Below the pieces are notes generated by a model. The model saw nothing but the letters and a program-made list of their open reading frames with translations. It made no database searches and was not told the DNA's origin. This document shows positions 1 to 8,198 of a stretch of 17,128 nt of DNA, piece by piece; positions within the stretch are counted from its first letter, which is position 1, and every line of letters starts with the position of its first letter. The position numbers and the translations under genes are program-made. Source of the DNA: an uncultured Clostridium sp. (lineage in GTDB: Bacteria > Bacillota > Clostridia > Clostridiales > Clostridiaceae); contig CAKVEW010000050.1 in NCBI GenBank assembly GCA_934746015.1, positions 1 to 17,128 of the forward strand, written 5' to 3'.

Positions 1-846
1 TTCTATAATTCCTCTCTTAGTTAATTCCTTTATTAAATGTTCTCTAAAATCCTTAGATCCCCTCCAGGAATTTCTTGGTTTTGCATCTAATAAAGCCTTT
101 TCCGATATATCAATAATATTTTTCATATTAACTTCAATACCCTTAGCAAATTCTTCTGCTTGTATACATCTTATTGGTGTAGGTGCTGCCACACCTAGTG
201 CTATTCTTAAATCTTTAAATCTATTATCCTCAATGTAACCAGCTACTGATACTCCAAGCATTGCAATATCCATAGCTTTTCTATTGCTAAATTTTATATA
301 ATTACCTTTGTACCCTAAATAATTATCTTTCCTAATTATTATTTTTACCAATATTTCATTAGGAAGGATACTTACTTTCCCTGGTCCTAAATAAAACTCC
401 TTAATTGGGATTATTCTTTCTCCACTTTTTGTTCTTAATAGAAGTTCTGCATTTAATGCAAATAATGTAGTAGCACTATCTGCTGAAACTGCACCATTAC
501 ATACATTTCCTCCTATTGTTGCCATATTTCTTACTTGTGGTCCACCCATAGAAACAGCTGCTTCTGATAAAGAATAAATATTTTCATTTATAATATCACT
601 TCTAAAAATATCACTAAATGATGACATTGCACCGATTTCAATATGACCCTTCTCATTTACATTTATTCCTTTTAACTCCTCTATATCTCTAATACTTAAA
701 AGTTCAGTTCCAGAAAGCTCTCCATGGTGAAGCTTTATTAATACATCGGTTCCACCAGCTATAATCTTTACATTATCCTTATTTTCTAAAATACTTAATG
801 CTTCTTCTAATGTTTTAGGTTGGTAAATATTTTCTATATCAAACAT
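1..846 (-). CDS. xdhB: Xanthine dehydrogenase FAD-binding subunit (XdhB), 3' end outside window
   Basis: This is the FAD-binding middle subunit of a three-subunit molybdenum hydroxylase. It passes electrons from the molybdenum and 2Fe-2S centres to the final acceptor. The start is ATG at 846, preceded by the strong site AAGGAGGAAG, which overlaps the xdhA stop codon, so the two genes are probably translationally coupled. All 282 codons in the window are open. Family motifs are KIIAGGTDVL (residues 27-36) and ATIGGNVCNG (109-118), the two FAD-contacting loops of the CO-dehydrogenase flavoprotein fold. Near the edge, PRNSWRGSKDFREHL is the usual C-terminal region, so only a few codons should lie beyond position 1. 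E. coli XdhB is about 290 residues. The 2Fe-2S subunit gene (xdhC) would be expected next, to the left, but is not visible. Confidence 0.93.
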   Translation of the reverse strand, partial: MFDIENIYQPKTLEEALSILENKDNVKIIAGGTDVLIKLHHGELSGTELLSIRDIEELKGINVNEKGHIEIGAMSSFSDIFRSDIINENIYSLSEAAVSMGGPQVRNMATIGGNVCNGAVSADSATTLFALNAELLLRTKSGERIIPIKEFYLGPGKVSILPNEILVKIIIRKDNYLGYKGNYIKFSNRKAMDIAMLGVSVAGYIEDNRFKDLRIALGVAAPTPIRCIQAEEFAKGIEVNMKNIIDISEKALLDAKPRNSWRGSKDFREHLIKELTKRGIIE

Positions 847-858
847 TTTTCTTCCTCC

Positions 859-3150
859 TTATATTAGTCCAAGTTCTTTAAATTTTTCAAAAACTGACTG
901 AGGATTCATAGGAATTTTATTAAAAGCAACCCCTGTTGCATCTAACACTGCATTACGTATTGCTGGTGCTGGTGATATTGTGGTATTTTCACCAAGAGAC
1001 TTTTGTCCAAATCCTGCTGCAGGTTCAAACTTTTCAATAAATGCAGAGCCTATTTCAGGTGTATCCATTATTGTTTGAAGCTTATAATCTAATAAATTAT
1101 TATTTAGAGGCTTTCCAGTTTTCTCATCAAATAGCATTTGTTCTGAAAGAGCATATCCTAGTGACATACTAACTCCACCATCTACTTGTCCTTCAGCTAA
1201 TTTATGATTCATTATTATTCCTGAATCATGTATATTATAAATTTCTAAAACTTCTATTTTTCCTGTTTTCATATCTACTTCCACTTCTGTAAAAGTTGCT
1301 CCATATGCAATTGAATTAATTCTAACATTTACTGAAGTATCACTTGTAATAGGTGCATATTTTATCCTATCGTAATATGATTCCATAGCAACTTCTTCTA
1401 ATGGACATACAGTTCTTCCAGAGATTTTTTCAATAACATTACAATTTTCTAAGTCTAATGATTCTTTTTCTAAACCACATTTATGCCTTGCAAATTCTAG
1501 GACCTTATCTTTTACTTCTAAAGCTGCTTTTCTAACAGCTGCACCAGATACAAAAGTTTGTCTTGATGCATATGAACCTGTATCGAAAGGTGTTATATCT
1601 GTATCTTGGTTACTTATAACATGCACCATATCTAAAGGAAGTCCTAATACTTCTGCAACCATTTGTCCAAATACAGTATCACTACCTTGTCCTATTTCTG
1701 TAGCTCCAATTTGTAATTGTACTGATCCATCTTGATTCATTACTATTCTTGCTCCAGCCGGTTCTAAAGCTACTGGATGTGTTCCAGTAAAGTAACTAAA
1801 GCATGCCATTCCTAAGCCTCTTCTTTTATCTCCACTTTGATTTATATAATTCTTTTTCTTTTCATCCCACTTTATTAATTCTTTCCCTTTTTGTATGCAT
1901 TCAGGGAGTGCAAAAGCTCTTGCAATATTTTTACTAACTGGTTCTATATATCCTTCACTAATTAAATTATTTAATCTAAATTCAATTGGATCTATATTTA
2001 ATTCTCTTGCTATATCTTCCACATGACTTTCAATTGCAAAAAACATTTGTGGTGCACCGTAGCCTCTCATTGCACCTGCTACAGGCAAGTTAGTATAAAC
2101 TGTTTTAGGTTTGTATTTAATGGAATTAAAGTTATATAAGGGTCTAAATTTACTACCTGCACTCATGGTAACAGAATGTCCATGAGATGCATATGCTCCA
2201 TTATTAACTAAATTATCTATAGATAATCCAAGTAGCTTACCATCTTTAGATACTGCAGTTTTAAATTTTAATTTCATAGCATGCCTAGTTCTTGTATCAA
2301 TAAAGCATTCTTCTCTATTTAATGCATATCTAACAGGTTTGCCATTTACAGCTAGGCTCATTGCAACTGTTAGCGGTTCCAAAACTACATCTTGTTTATT
2401 TCCAAATCCGCCTCCAACGTAAGGCTTTATTACTCTTATTTTTCCCCAGGGGATTCCAAATGCTTGACCTACAACTCTTCTTACTATATGAGGTATTTGT
2501 GTTGATGATACAACTACTATTCTTCCTTCCCCATCCACATAAGCATATGCACTATGATTTTCCATTTGGCAATGTTGCACTATACTTGTTTCAAAAGTAT
2601 CTTCAAAAATTTTGTAAGCCTTTTCAAATTCATCTTCAACATTTCCAGACTCGGAACCCATTTCACTTAATATATTGTTTGGTCTTTCATCATGTATTGC
2701 TGGTGCTCCCTCTTTAATTGCATCTTCAGATTTTATAATATTAGGTAAAACTTCATATTCTACTTTTATAAGCTTTAATGCTCTTTCTGCTATTACATCA
2801 TCAATTGCTATAACTGCTGCTATTGCATCTCCTACAAACCTTGCTTTATCAGTTAATATAAGCCTATCTTCAATGTCCCTATGACTAGCATCTAAAGACC
2901 AAGGATGACCTGCAGTAGCAAATTTAATTTTAGGTAGATCTTTATATGTGATTACTGCTTCTACCCCTTCTAATTTACTTGCTTCACTAACATCTATATT
3001 GATTATTTTTGCATGGGCATAAGGACTTCTTAGAACCTTGCCAACTAGCATGTCCCTCTCAAAAAAATCATCAACATATTTTGCTTTCCCTGTAACTTTA
3101 GCAACTGCATCAATCCTATTTACATTGCTTCCTATTACTTTATAAGTCAT
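859..3150 (-). CDS. xdhA: Xanthine dehydrogenase molybdenum-binding subunit (XdhA)
   Basis: This is the catalytic subunit that hydroxylates purines (hypoxanthine to xanthine to urate, or the reverse flow in purine fermenters) at a molybdopterin centre. The length, 763 residues, is close to E. coli XdhA (about 750). An N-terminal hammerhead domain spans about residues 10-135. Motifs seen are STQ (216-218), YVGGGFGNKQD (244-254), MRGYGAPQ (361-368), IGATEIGQGSD (481-491), GSYASRQTFVSG (525-536) and KSLGENTT (718-725). Glu721 matches the catalytic base (bovine Glu1261) and Arg362 matches bovine Arg880. Gln253 stands where the bovine enzyme has Glu802; from memory the GNKQD form is typical of the XdhA branch. 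The start ATG has a good GGAGGTG site. xdhB follows with its RBS overlapping this stop. The adjacent purine permeases and activator support a purine substrate, but other N-heterocycles cannot be excluded from sequence alone. Confidence 0.93.
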   Translation of the reverse strand: MTYKVIGSNVNRIDAVAKVTGKAKYVDDFFERDMLVGKVLRSPYAHAKIINIDVSEASKLEGVEAVITYKDLPKIKFATAGHPWSLDASHRDIEDRLILTDKARFVGDAIAAVIAIDDVIAERALKLIKVEYEVLPNIIKSEDAIKEGAPAIHDERPNNILSEMGSESGNVEDEFEKAYKIFEDTFETSIVQHCQMENHSAYAYVDGEGRIVVVSSTQIPHIVRRVVGQAFGIPWGKIRVIKPYVGGGFGNKQDVVLEPLTVAMSLAVNGKPVRYALNREECFIDTRTRHAMKLKFKTAVSKDGKLLGLSIDNLVNNGAYASHGHSVTMSAGSKFRPLYNFNSIKYKPKTVYTNLPVAGAMRGYGAPQMFFAIESHVEDIARELNIDPIEFRLNNLISEGYIEPVSKNIARAFALPECIQKGKELIKWDEKKKNYINQSGDKRRGLGMACFSYFTGTHPVALEPAGARIVMNQDGSVQLQIGATEIGQGSDTVFGQMVAEVLGLPLDMVHVISNQDTDITPFDTGSYASRQTFVSGAAVRKAALEVKDKVLEFARHKCGLEKESLDLENCNVIEKISGRTVCPLEEVAMESYYDRIKYAPITSDTSVNVRINSIAYGATFTEVEVDMKTGKIEVLEIYNIHDSGIIMNHKLAEGQVDGGVSMSLGYALSEQMLFDEKTGKPLNNNLLDYKLQTIMDTPEIGSAFIEKFEPAAGFGQKSLGENTTISPAPAIRNAVLDATGVAFNKIPMNPQSVFEKFKELGLI

Positions 3151-3210
3151 TTTACACCTCCAAAAATATTTTTAGTTAATTTTCATTATTATTTTATTGC
3201 TATTGTAATA

Positions 3211-3247
3211 TACTGTTACCAGTAAAATTTTATGTTATATGAACATA
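3211..3247. promoter_or_regulatory. Two short dyads in the gap upstream of xdhA
   Basis: The 129-bp gap between the activator stop and the xdhA start holds two small inverted repeats: TACTG-TTAC-CAGTA (3211-3224) and TATGTT-N5-AACATA (3231-3247). Neither is followed by a T-run like that of an intrinsic terminator, and there is no -24/-12 element here. xdhAB may therefore be read through from the activator's promoter, with these dyads as possible operators or mRNA processing sites. The region is very AT-rich, so chance dyads are likely. Confidence 0.25.
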
Positions 3248-3279
3248 TATATATAATTGTATTATAATAAGCTTATTTA

Positions 3280-5040
3280 TTACTTTAACAACTTATATTC
3301 ATCGATCTTTCTATATAAAGTAGCTATTCCTATTCCTAATTTTTTAGCTATAACTTTTTTATCTTCTGTAGTTATTCCATAAAGCTCTAAAGCCTTTTTT
3401 ATTTCCCTTTCTTCTAACTCTTTAATAGGAATAATTGTGCTATTATCTATAGAACTTTCTATTCTTTCACTTAAAAGAATGTTTTTTGGTATAACTTCTT
3501 TATCTATAATCCCATCTATCCCCATCATATTTACTATAAACTCTATAGTATTCTCTAACTCTCTAACATTTCCAGGCCAAGAATATCTATAAAATGCCTT
3601 CTTTACATCCTCAGTAATTTCTATTTTTTCAAAACTTCTGTCTAGTAAATTAGTATATTTACTAATAAAAAATTCAATTAATAATTCAATATCATCTATT
3701 CTTTCCCTTAAAGGTGGTATATCGAAAGGTATAACATTTAACCTATAATATAAATCTTCTCTAAACTTATTTTCTTTTATTAATTCTTTTAAATTCTTAT
3801 TAGTAGCTGCAATAACTCTAACATCTATATCAATTTCTTTATTTGATCCAACTCTAGTTATTTTTCTTTCTTGAAGAACTCTTAATAATTTTGTTTGTAA
3901 ATAAATTGGCATATCACCTATTTCATCTAAAAAAATGGTTCCCTTATTAGCAAGTTCAAATTTACCTATCTTCCCCATAGGATCAGCCCCTGTAAAAGCA
4001 CCTTTAACATAACCAAACAATTCACTTTCTAGTAAAGTATCTGGTATAGCACCACAATTTATTGCAACAAATGCCCTTGATTTTCTATTTCCATCATTAT
4101 GTATTGCTCTTGCAAATACTTCTTTACCAGTACCACTTTCACCTGTTACCAATACTGTGGATGTTGATAATGCTATTCTCTTTACTTTTTTCTTTAAATC
4201 TTGCATTATCTTAGTTTGTCCTAAAATATTTTCAGTTTTTATTGTATTTTTTATATTAGTGTACTCTGATATATTATCCCTAAAGCCCTTATAATCCCTA
4301 AATATAAATATTTTATCAAACTGACTATCATTTAATCCCATAGGGAATATGTTGCCTATAAACTGATAATTTTGATTGCCAATAGAAACTTTGTATATTT
4401 CCATTTGGAATAAACTATCTCCAGTACTTTCAATAGATACCTTGGAAATAAAAAAATTGTCTACATGTTTTATTAACTCAACACCTTTTGAATTTATATG
4501 TGTTACTTTATCATTTTTATTTAATACCATTACTCCTTGATCCATTTTATCTATAATCAAATTTAATGATTTTAATACTGTGTCCTCTCTTTTTCTCTGG
4601 AGATTTTCATAGGCAGCTGTACTTATAAATTCTGCTATTTGCTCCATAAATGCTTTATAGTTTTCAAACTTTTCAAGTATTTGTTCCTTTTGCTCTTCAT
4701 TAAAACAAACTAAACCTAATACTCCTATTATTTTTCCTTGAAATTTTATAGGGGTACTCATTTCAAACAATTCTTCACATTTACCTCTTTTGATGCAATT
4801 TCTACATATACTATCTTTTCCTGGTTCTGTTATAGCCTTAAATTCTCCACTTTTCAACACTTCTCTATAAGCATAACCTTGTTTTGATATATCTTTATCT
4901 ATTCTATTTTTATATGCACCTGTAGCAGCTATTCTAATAAGATTTTCATCAACTACTTCAACATCAACGCTTAATATTTTTTCAACAATATTTATATATC
5001 TCATTACAGCACTTTGAATCTCTTTTAATATAGATGACAT
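3280..5040 (-). CDS. Sigma-54-dependent AAA+ transcriptional activator of the purine module
   Basis: This bacterial enhancer-binding protein hydrolyses ATP to open sigma-54 promoters. It has 586 residues from the ATG at 5040. Domain order: a GAF-like sensor (about 20-150) carrying a CX2CX5C cluster (Cys79, Cys82, Cys88), a PAS-like segment (about 155-255), the AAA+ domain (about 275-505) and a Fis-type helix-turn-helix (561-585). AAA+ motifs are Walker A GESGTGKE (300-307), the sigma-54 loop GAFTGA (347-352), Walker B TIFLDE (368-373) and REDLYYRL (427-434). An in-frame GTG at 5082 would lengthen it to 600 residues. However, AGAGGTG sits 8 nt before the ATG at 5040, and the predicted sigma-54 transcript would start at about 5084, leaving the GTG no leader. 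E. coli has a similar activator, YgeV, next to xdhABC, so purine control is a reasonable inference. The ligand is unknown. Confidence 0.92.
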   Translation of the reverse strand: MSSILKEIQSAVMRYINIVEKILSVDVEVVDENLIRIAATGAYKNRIDKDISKQGYAYREVLKSGEFKAITEPGKDSICRNCIKRGKCEELFEMSTPIKFQGKIIGVLGLVCFNEEQKEQILEKFENYKAFMEQIAEFISTAAYENLQRKREDTVLKSLNLIIDKMDQGVMVLNKNDKVTHINSKGVELIKHVDNFFISKVSIESTGDSLFQMEIYKVSIGNQNYQFIGNIFPMGLNDSQFDKIFIFRDYKGFRDNISEYTNIKNTIKTENILGQTKIMQDLKKKVKRIALSTSTVLVTGESGTGKEVFARAIHNDGNRKSRAFVAINCGAIPDTLLESELFGYVKGAFTGADPMGKIGKFELANKGTIFLDEIGDMPIYLQTKLLRVLQERKITRVGSNKEIDIDVRVIAATNKNLKELIKENKFREDLYYRLNVIPFDIPPLRERIDDIELLIEFFISKYTNLLDRSFEKIEITEDVKKAFYRYSWPGNVRELENTIEFIVNMMGIDGIIDKEVIPKNILLSERIESSIDNSTIIPIKELEEREIKKALELYGITTEDKKVIAKKLGIGIATLYRKIDEYKLLK

Positions 5041-5048
5041 ATCTAAAA

Positions 5049-5055
5049 CACCTCT
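5049..5055 (-). promoter_or_regulatory. Ribosome binding site deciding the activator start
   Basis: The minus strand reads AGAGGTG, 8 nt before the ATG at 5040. The upstream GTG candidate (5082) has no purine-rich site in front of it. Confidence 0.75.
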
Positions 5056-5094
5056 TTTAGTTTTTTTAAATATATATTTCACTTGTATATTTAA

Positions 5095-5110
5095 AGCAAT
5101 TTATGTGCCA
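5095..5110 (-). promoter_or_regulatory. Sigma-54 (-24/-12) promoter of the activator gene
   Basis: The minus strand reads TGGCAC-ATAAA-TTGCT, with GG and GC exactly 12 bp apart as the sigma-54 consensus (TGGCAC-N5-TTGC) requires. Transcription should begin near 5084, about 43 nt before the ATG at 5040. The sequence matches the permease promoter at 8342-8357 at 20 of 23 positions when the TTTAA-type extension after TTGC is included. The activator is therefore probably autoregulated. Upstream activator sites were not identified with confidence. Confidence 0.85.
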
Positions 5111-5149
5111 TTATATTTATAATAAATAGAGTCATTAATATTATCCTTC

Positions 5150-5183
5150 TAAATTAAAGAAAAAACTCCTAATGGAGCTTTTT
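5150..5183 (-). terminator. Intrinsic terminator of the permease operon
   Basis: On the minus strand an A-run plus CTCC pairs through an ATTA loop with GGAG plus a T-run (TTTTTTCTTT). The stem is 5161-5169 against 5174-5183 with one bulged base. It lies downstream of the second permease and just upstream of the activator's sigma-54 promoter, so it would insulate the two transcription units. Confidence 0.65.
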
Positions 5184-5244
5184 AAATGCTAAAGTAATTT
5201 TAATATTTTATTTAAATCATTCTCTATTTCTTAAAATAAACTTT

Positions 5245-5272
5245 ATTATGGAGCTATTGAAAGCTCCATAAT
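5245..5272 (-). terminator. Perfect 11-bp hairpin directly after the second permease gene
   Basis: ATTATGGAGCT (5245-5255) pairs with its exact complement (5262-5272) across a 6-nt loop, 11 nt past the stop codon. The minus-strand tail is only moderately T-rich, so it may be a weak first terminator or an mRNA-end stabiliser. It also lies about 135-160 bp upstream of the activator's -24 element, the usual distance for an enhancer-binding-protein site, so a DNA-binding role is an alternative. Confidence 0.5.
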
Positions 5273-5283
5273 GTTAAATAATA

Positions 5284-6639
5284 CTATCCTTCTATTTTAC
5301 TTCTCTCAATTTCTTCATCTTCTATACTTTGCATTGGTAGTATGGAATTTAGTAATATTACTGCTATAGTAGTTATTACAACTGGTGAACTTCCGAACAC
5401 CATACCTACACCACTTGGAAAAGCATCTAAAACACCTGGTACCTGTGTTACTCCCATTCCTAAAGCTACAGAAAGGCCTACTATAGTAACATTTCTACTT
5501 GATAATTCATCTTTAATTATTATTTTAATACCAGTCATTGTAATCATTGCAAAAACTATAATATTAGCTCCACCTAAAACACTTTGTGGTATAGTTGTAA
5601 TTAGAGCCCCAAACTTTGGAATAAAACCTGCAATTAACATAAACACAGCTGCTATCATCACAATAAACTTGCTAATAACTTTTGTCATTGCTACTATTCC
5701 AACATTTTGGCTATAAGTTGCTGTTGGAAGCCCTCCAAATAGTATACCTAATGAACTTGCTATTCCACTTGCTATTATACCTCCAGATATTTCAGTATCT
5801 TTAGCGTCTCTACTTAAGCCTCCTTCAGTTATAGCTGAAAGATCTCCTACAGCCTCCACAGAATTAACTATATATATTACACTAATTGCTATTATAGCTG
5901 AAGGTACAAATTTAATTCCAAATGGCATTATAGTTGGCATTTGAACCCAAGCTGCTTCTATACAAGGTGTAAAATCAATTCTTCCTAAAATAACTGCAAA
6001 AATGTATCCCACTATTATTCCAACTAAAATAGATGCTAATTTAAAATATCCCTTAGTAAAGTGATTGCAAAATAACACAACAATTAAAGTAATCATAGCT
6101 AACATCCAATTTATAGGTGATCCAAAATCAATTGCATTGGAACCACCTGCCATATATGTCACTGCTGTTGGATATAGGGATAATCCTATTGAAAATACAA
6201 CAGTTCCCGCAACTAATGGTGGAAATAACTTTCTCATTGGTTTTAAAAAAGCGCCAAATAATATAGCTACCAGTCCACCCACTAATTGTGCACCAAAAAT
6301 AGCTTCAATACCATAATTTAGACCTATGGCAACTAAAGTTGGCACATAAGTAAAGCTAACACCAATTACCATTGGTAATCCTGATCCTATTCTCCATAAA
6401 GGATATAGCTGCATTAATGTAGCTATTCCAGCTATTATAAATGAAGATTGTACTAAAAGAGTTGTATCACTTGAACCAAGACCTGTTGTTCCTGCAACTA
6501 TTAGGGCTGGTGTTACATTTCCAACTATCATAGTAAGTAAATGTTGTAAAGACAATGGTATTGCTTTTTCTAATGATGGTACACCCTCTAAATCAAAAAC
6601 TGAAGTACTTCTCTCTTCCCTCTTTCCTATTTGTATCAT
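5284..6639 (-). CDS. NCS2 nucleobase permease, second tandem copy (xanthine/uric acid type)
   Basis: This is a membrane symporter of the nucleobase-cation-symporter-2 family that imports purine bases. The predicted 451 residues form multiple hydrophobic segments. The family signature is QNVGIVAMTK, with Gln311-Asn312 in the position that distinguishes xanthine/urate carriers (Gln) from uracil carriers (Glu in UraA). A QH pair (32-33) lies in the first membrane segment, and Glu262 in VEAVGD matches the substrate-binding Glu of UraA (Glu241) and UapA (Glu356). The ATG at 6639 is chosen because GAGGGGG precedes it; the longer frame begins with TTG at 6678 and has no such site. The gene is a tandem paralogue of the upstream gene with the same length and no evident gaps. 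It is probably expressed on the same sigma-54 transcript, since no promoter is clear in the 140-bp gap. Confidence 0.9.
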   Translation of the reverse strand: MIQIGKREERSTSVFDLEGVPSLEKAIPLSLQHLLTMIVGNVTPALIVAGTTGLGSSDTTLLVQSSFIIAGIATLMQLYPLWRIGSGLPMVIGVSFTYVPTLVAIGLNYGIEAIFGAQLVGGLVAILFGAFLKPMRKLFPPLVAGTVVFSIGLSLYPTAVTYMAGGSNAIDFGSPINWMLAMITLIVVLFCNHFTKGYFKLASILVGIIVGYIFAVILGRIDFTPCIEAAWVQMPTIMPFGIKFVPSAIIAISVIYIVNSVEAVGDLSAITEGGLSRDAKDTEISGGIIASGIASSLGILFGGLPTATYSQNVGIVAMTKVISKFIVMIAAVFMLIAGFIPKFGALITTIPQSVLGGANIIVFAMITMTGIKIIIKDELSSRNVTIVGLSVALGMGVTQVPGVLDAFPSGVGMVFGSSPVVITTIAVILLNSILPMQSIEDEEIERSKIEG

Positions 6640-6650
6640 AGTAATATATT

Positions 6651-6657
6651 CCCCCTC
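6651..6657 (-). promoter_or_regulatory. Ribosome binding site deciding the second permease start
   Basis: GAGGGGG on the minus strand lies 11 nt before the ATG at 6639. The same block precedes the first permease. Confidence 0.65.
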
Positions 6658-6702
6658 ATGTAAATTAATTTTAATCAATACATCACTCGAGAATCTATGA
6701 TA

Positions 6703-6759
6703 ATTATCAATCTATTTTCTCATTTTGATAATAACCCTATTCTTACTTCATTAGTAATC
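6703..6759 (-). promoter_or_regulatory. Shared permease leader element, copy 2 (two hairpins)
   Basis: Reading the minus strand: GATTACT, hairpin TTACT-N5-AGTAA (6743-6757), then AGAATA, then hairpin ATTATCAA-N14-TTGATAAT (6703-6710 with 6725-6732), with TGAGAA in the loop. The element ends exactly 63 nt before the ATG at 6639, as copy 1 does before its gene. A TGATAATTATCA palindrome (6698-6709) overlaps one arm, so a protein operator is an alternative to an RNA structure. Confidence 0.5.
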
Positions 6760-6779
6760 TTTTATATTTTATTTTTCTT

Positions 6780-8135
6780 TTAACTTTCTATTTTGCTTCT
6801 TTCATTATCTTCATCTTCAATAGTTTGTTTTGGTAGTATTAAATTTAATACTATTACTGTTATAGTTGTTATTACAACTGGAGAACTTCCAAAAACCATG
6901 TTAACAGCGCTTGGAAAAGCATCTAAAGCTCCTGGTACTTGTGTTATACCCATACCTAGTGCAACAGAAAGTCCAACCACGCTTATATTTCTACTTGATA
7001 GTTCATCTTTTATAATTACTTTTATTCCTGTCATAGTAATCATTGCAAATACTATTATTGTAGCTCCACCTAAAACGCTTTGGGGTATTGTTGTAATTAA
7101 AGCACCAAACTTTGGTATAAATCCTGCTATTAGCATGAAAGAAGCAGCAAGCATTATTATATATTTGCTTACAACCTTAGTCATAGCAACTATTCCTACA
7201 TTTTGGCTATAGGTTGCTGTAGGTAATCCACCAAAGAATGCTCCTAATATACTTGATACACCATTTGCCATTATTCCTCCTGATAGTTCTCTATCATATG
7301 GTTCTCTACCTAAACCACCTTCTGTAGTAGCTGAATAATCTCCCACAGCTTGAACAGAATTAACAACATAAATAATAACCATTGATATAATTGCTGAAGG
7401 TTCAAACCTCATTCCATAATGAAGTGGAGTTGGTACTTGTACCCATCCTGCCGATGAAATTGCAGTAAAATCTACTTTTCCTATAACAATAGAAAATATA
7501 TATCCTACAACTATTCCGACTAATATAGAAGCTAACTTTACATATCCCTTTGTAAAATGATTGCAAAATAAAACTACTATTAAAGTAACCATGGCAATTG
7601 TCCAATTTATAGGTGATCCAAAATCAGTTGATGTTGCTCCACCTGCCATATATCTTATTGCTGTTGGATATAATGATAATCCAATTGTAAAAACAACAGT
7701 TCCAGCAACTAATGGTGGAAATAATTTTCTTAGTGGCTTAATAAATGCACCTACAATTATTGCTGCAATACCTCCAATTAATTGAGCACCAAAAATGGCC
7801 TCAATTCCATAAGCTGAACCTATTGCTGTTAATGTTGGTACATAAGCAAAGCTTATTCCCATAACCACAGGAAGACCAGCTCCTAATTTCCATATTGGAT
7901 ATAATTGCATTAATGTAGCTATTCCAGCCATAAATAATGAACATTGAACTAATAAAGTTTTGTCGCTTAAGTCCATTCCTGTAATACCAGCAACTATAAT
8001 AGCAGGTGTAACATTTCCAACTATCATAGCAAGTAAATGTTGCAGAGATAATGGCATAGCTTTTTTAAAGCTTGGTACTCCATATATATCGAATATAGAA
8101 GTACTTCTACTATTTTTCTTTTTCGCCTCTAACAT
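6780..8135 (-). CDS. NCS2 nucleobase permease, first tandem copy (Glu-to-Gln variant)
   Basis: This purine-base symporter of the NCS2 family has 451 residues and multiple membrane segments. It carries the QH pair (32-33) and the QNVGIVAMTK signature with Gln311-Asn312, placing it with xanthine/urate carriers. In the TM8 motif it has VQAVGD: Gln262 (codon CAA) replaces the glutamate that binds substrate in UraA and UapA and that the second copy keeps. Specificity or ion coupling may therefore differ between the copies. The start is taken as ATG at 8135, with GAGGGGG 9 nt upstream; an in-frame ATG at 8153 sits before that site and would add six residues. Transcription is expected from the sigma-54 promoter at 8342-8357, giving a leader of about 195 nt. 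Confidence 0.9.
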   Translation of the reverse strand: MLEAKKKNSRSTSIFDIYGVPSFKKAMPLSLQHLLAMIVGNVTPAIIVAGITGMDLSDKTLLVQCSLFMAGIATLMQLYPIWKLGAGLPVVMGISFAYVPTLTAIGSAYGIEAIFGAQLIGGIAAIIVGAFIKPLRKLFPPLVAGTVVFTIGLSLYPTAIRYMAGGATSTDFGSPINWTIAMVTLIVVLFCNHFTKGYVKLASILVGIVVGYIFSIVIGKVDFTAISSAGWVQVPTPLHYGMRFEPSAIISMVIIYVVNSVQAVGDYSATTEGGLGREPYDRELSGGIMANGVSSILGAFFGGLPTATYSQNVGIVAMTKVVSKYIIMLAASFMLIAGFIPKFGALITTIPQSVLGGATIIVFAMITMTGIKVIIKDELSSRNISVVGLSVALGMGITQVPGALDAFPSAVNMVFGSSPVVITTITVIVLNLILPKQTIEDEDNERSKIES

Positions 8136-8144
8136 ATTAATAAA

Positions 8145-8151
8145 CCCCCTC
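8145..8151 (-). promoter_or_regulatory. Ribosome binding site deciding the first permease start
   Basis: GAGGGGG on the minus strand lies 9 nt before the ATG at 8135. It overlaps the alternative upstream ATG (8153), which has no good site of its own. Confidence 0.65.
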
Positions 8152-8198
8152 ATTTAACTTAAAAGTTTACCTTAATAAACTCCTATAAAATATATACT

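Noticed and set aside
2361..2884. Plus-strand open frames within xdhA
   Set aside because: They are shadows of the intact xdhA frame, with no RBS and low-complexity hydrophobic translations.
5041..5082. GTG at 5082 as the activator start
   Set aside because: No RBS, and it sits at the predicted sigma-54 transcription start. ATG at 5040 has AGAGGTG at proper spacing.
6340..6355. TGGCAC on the plus strand inside the second permease as a third sigma-54 promoter
   Set aside because: No TTGC at the required spacing, and it is antisense within a coding region.
6698..6709. TGATAATTATCA as a Fur/Zur operator
   Set aside because: It lacks the central base of the 7-1-7 box and overlaps a hairpin arm shared with the other leader. 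It is kept only as an alternative explanation for the leader element.
5342..8157. Several open frames on the plus strand across the two permease genes (for example 5342-5716, 6793-7212, 7561-7785), some resembling each other
   Set aside because: They are antisense to clear NCS2 permeases, lack RBSs, and resemble each other only because the sense genes are paralogues.
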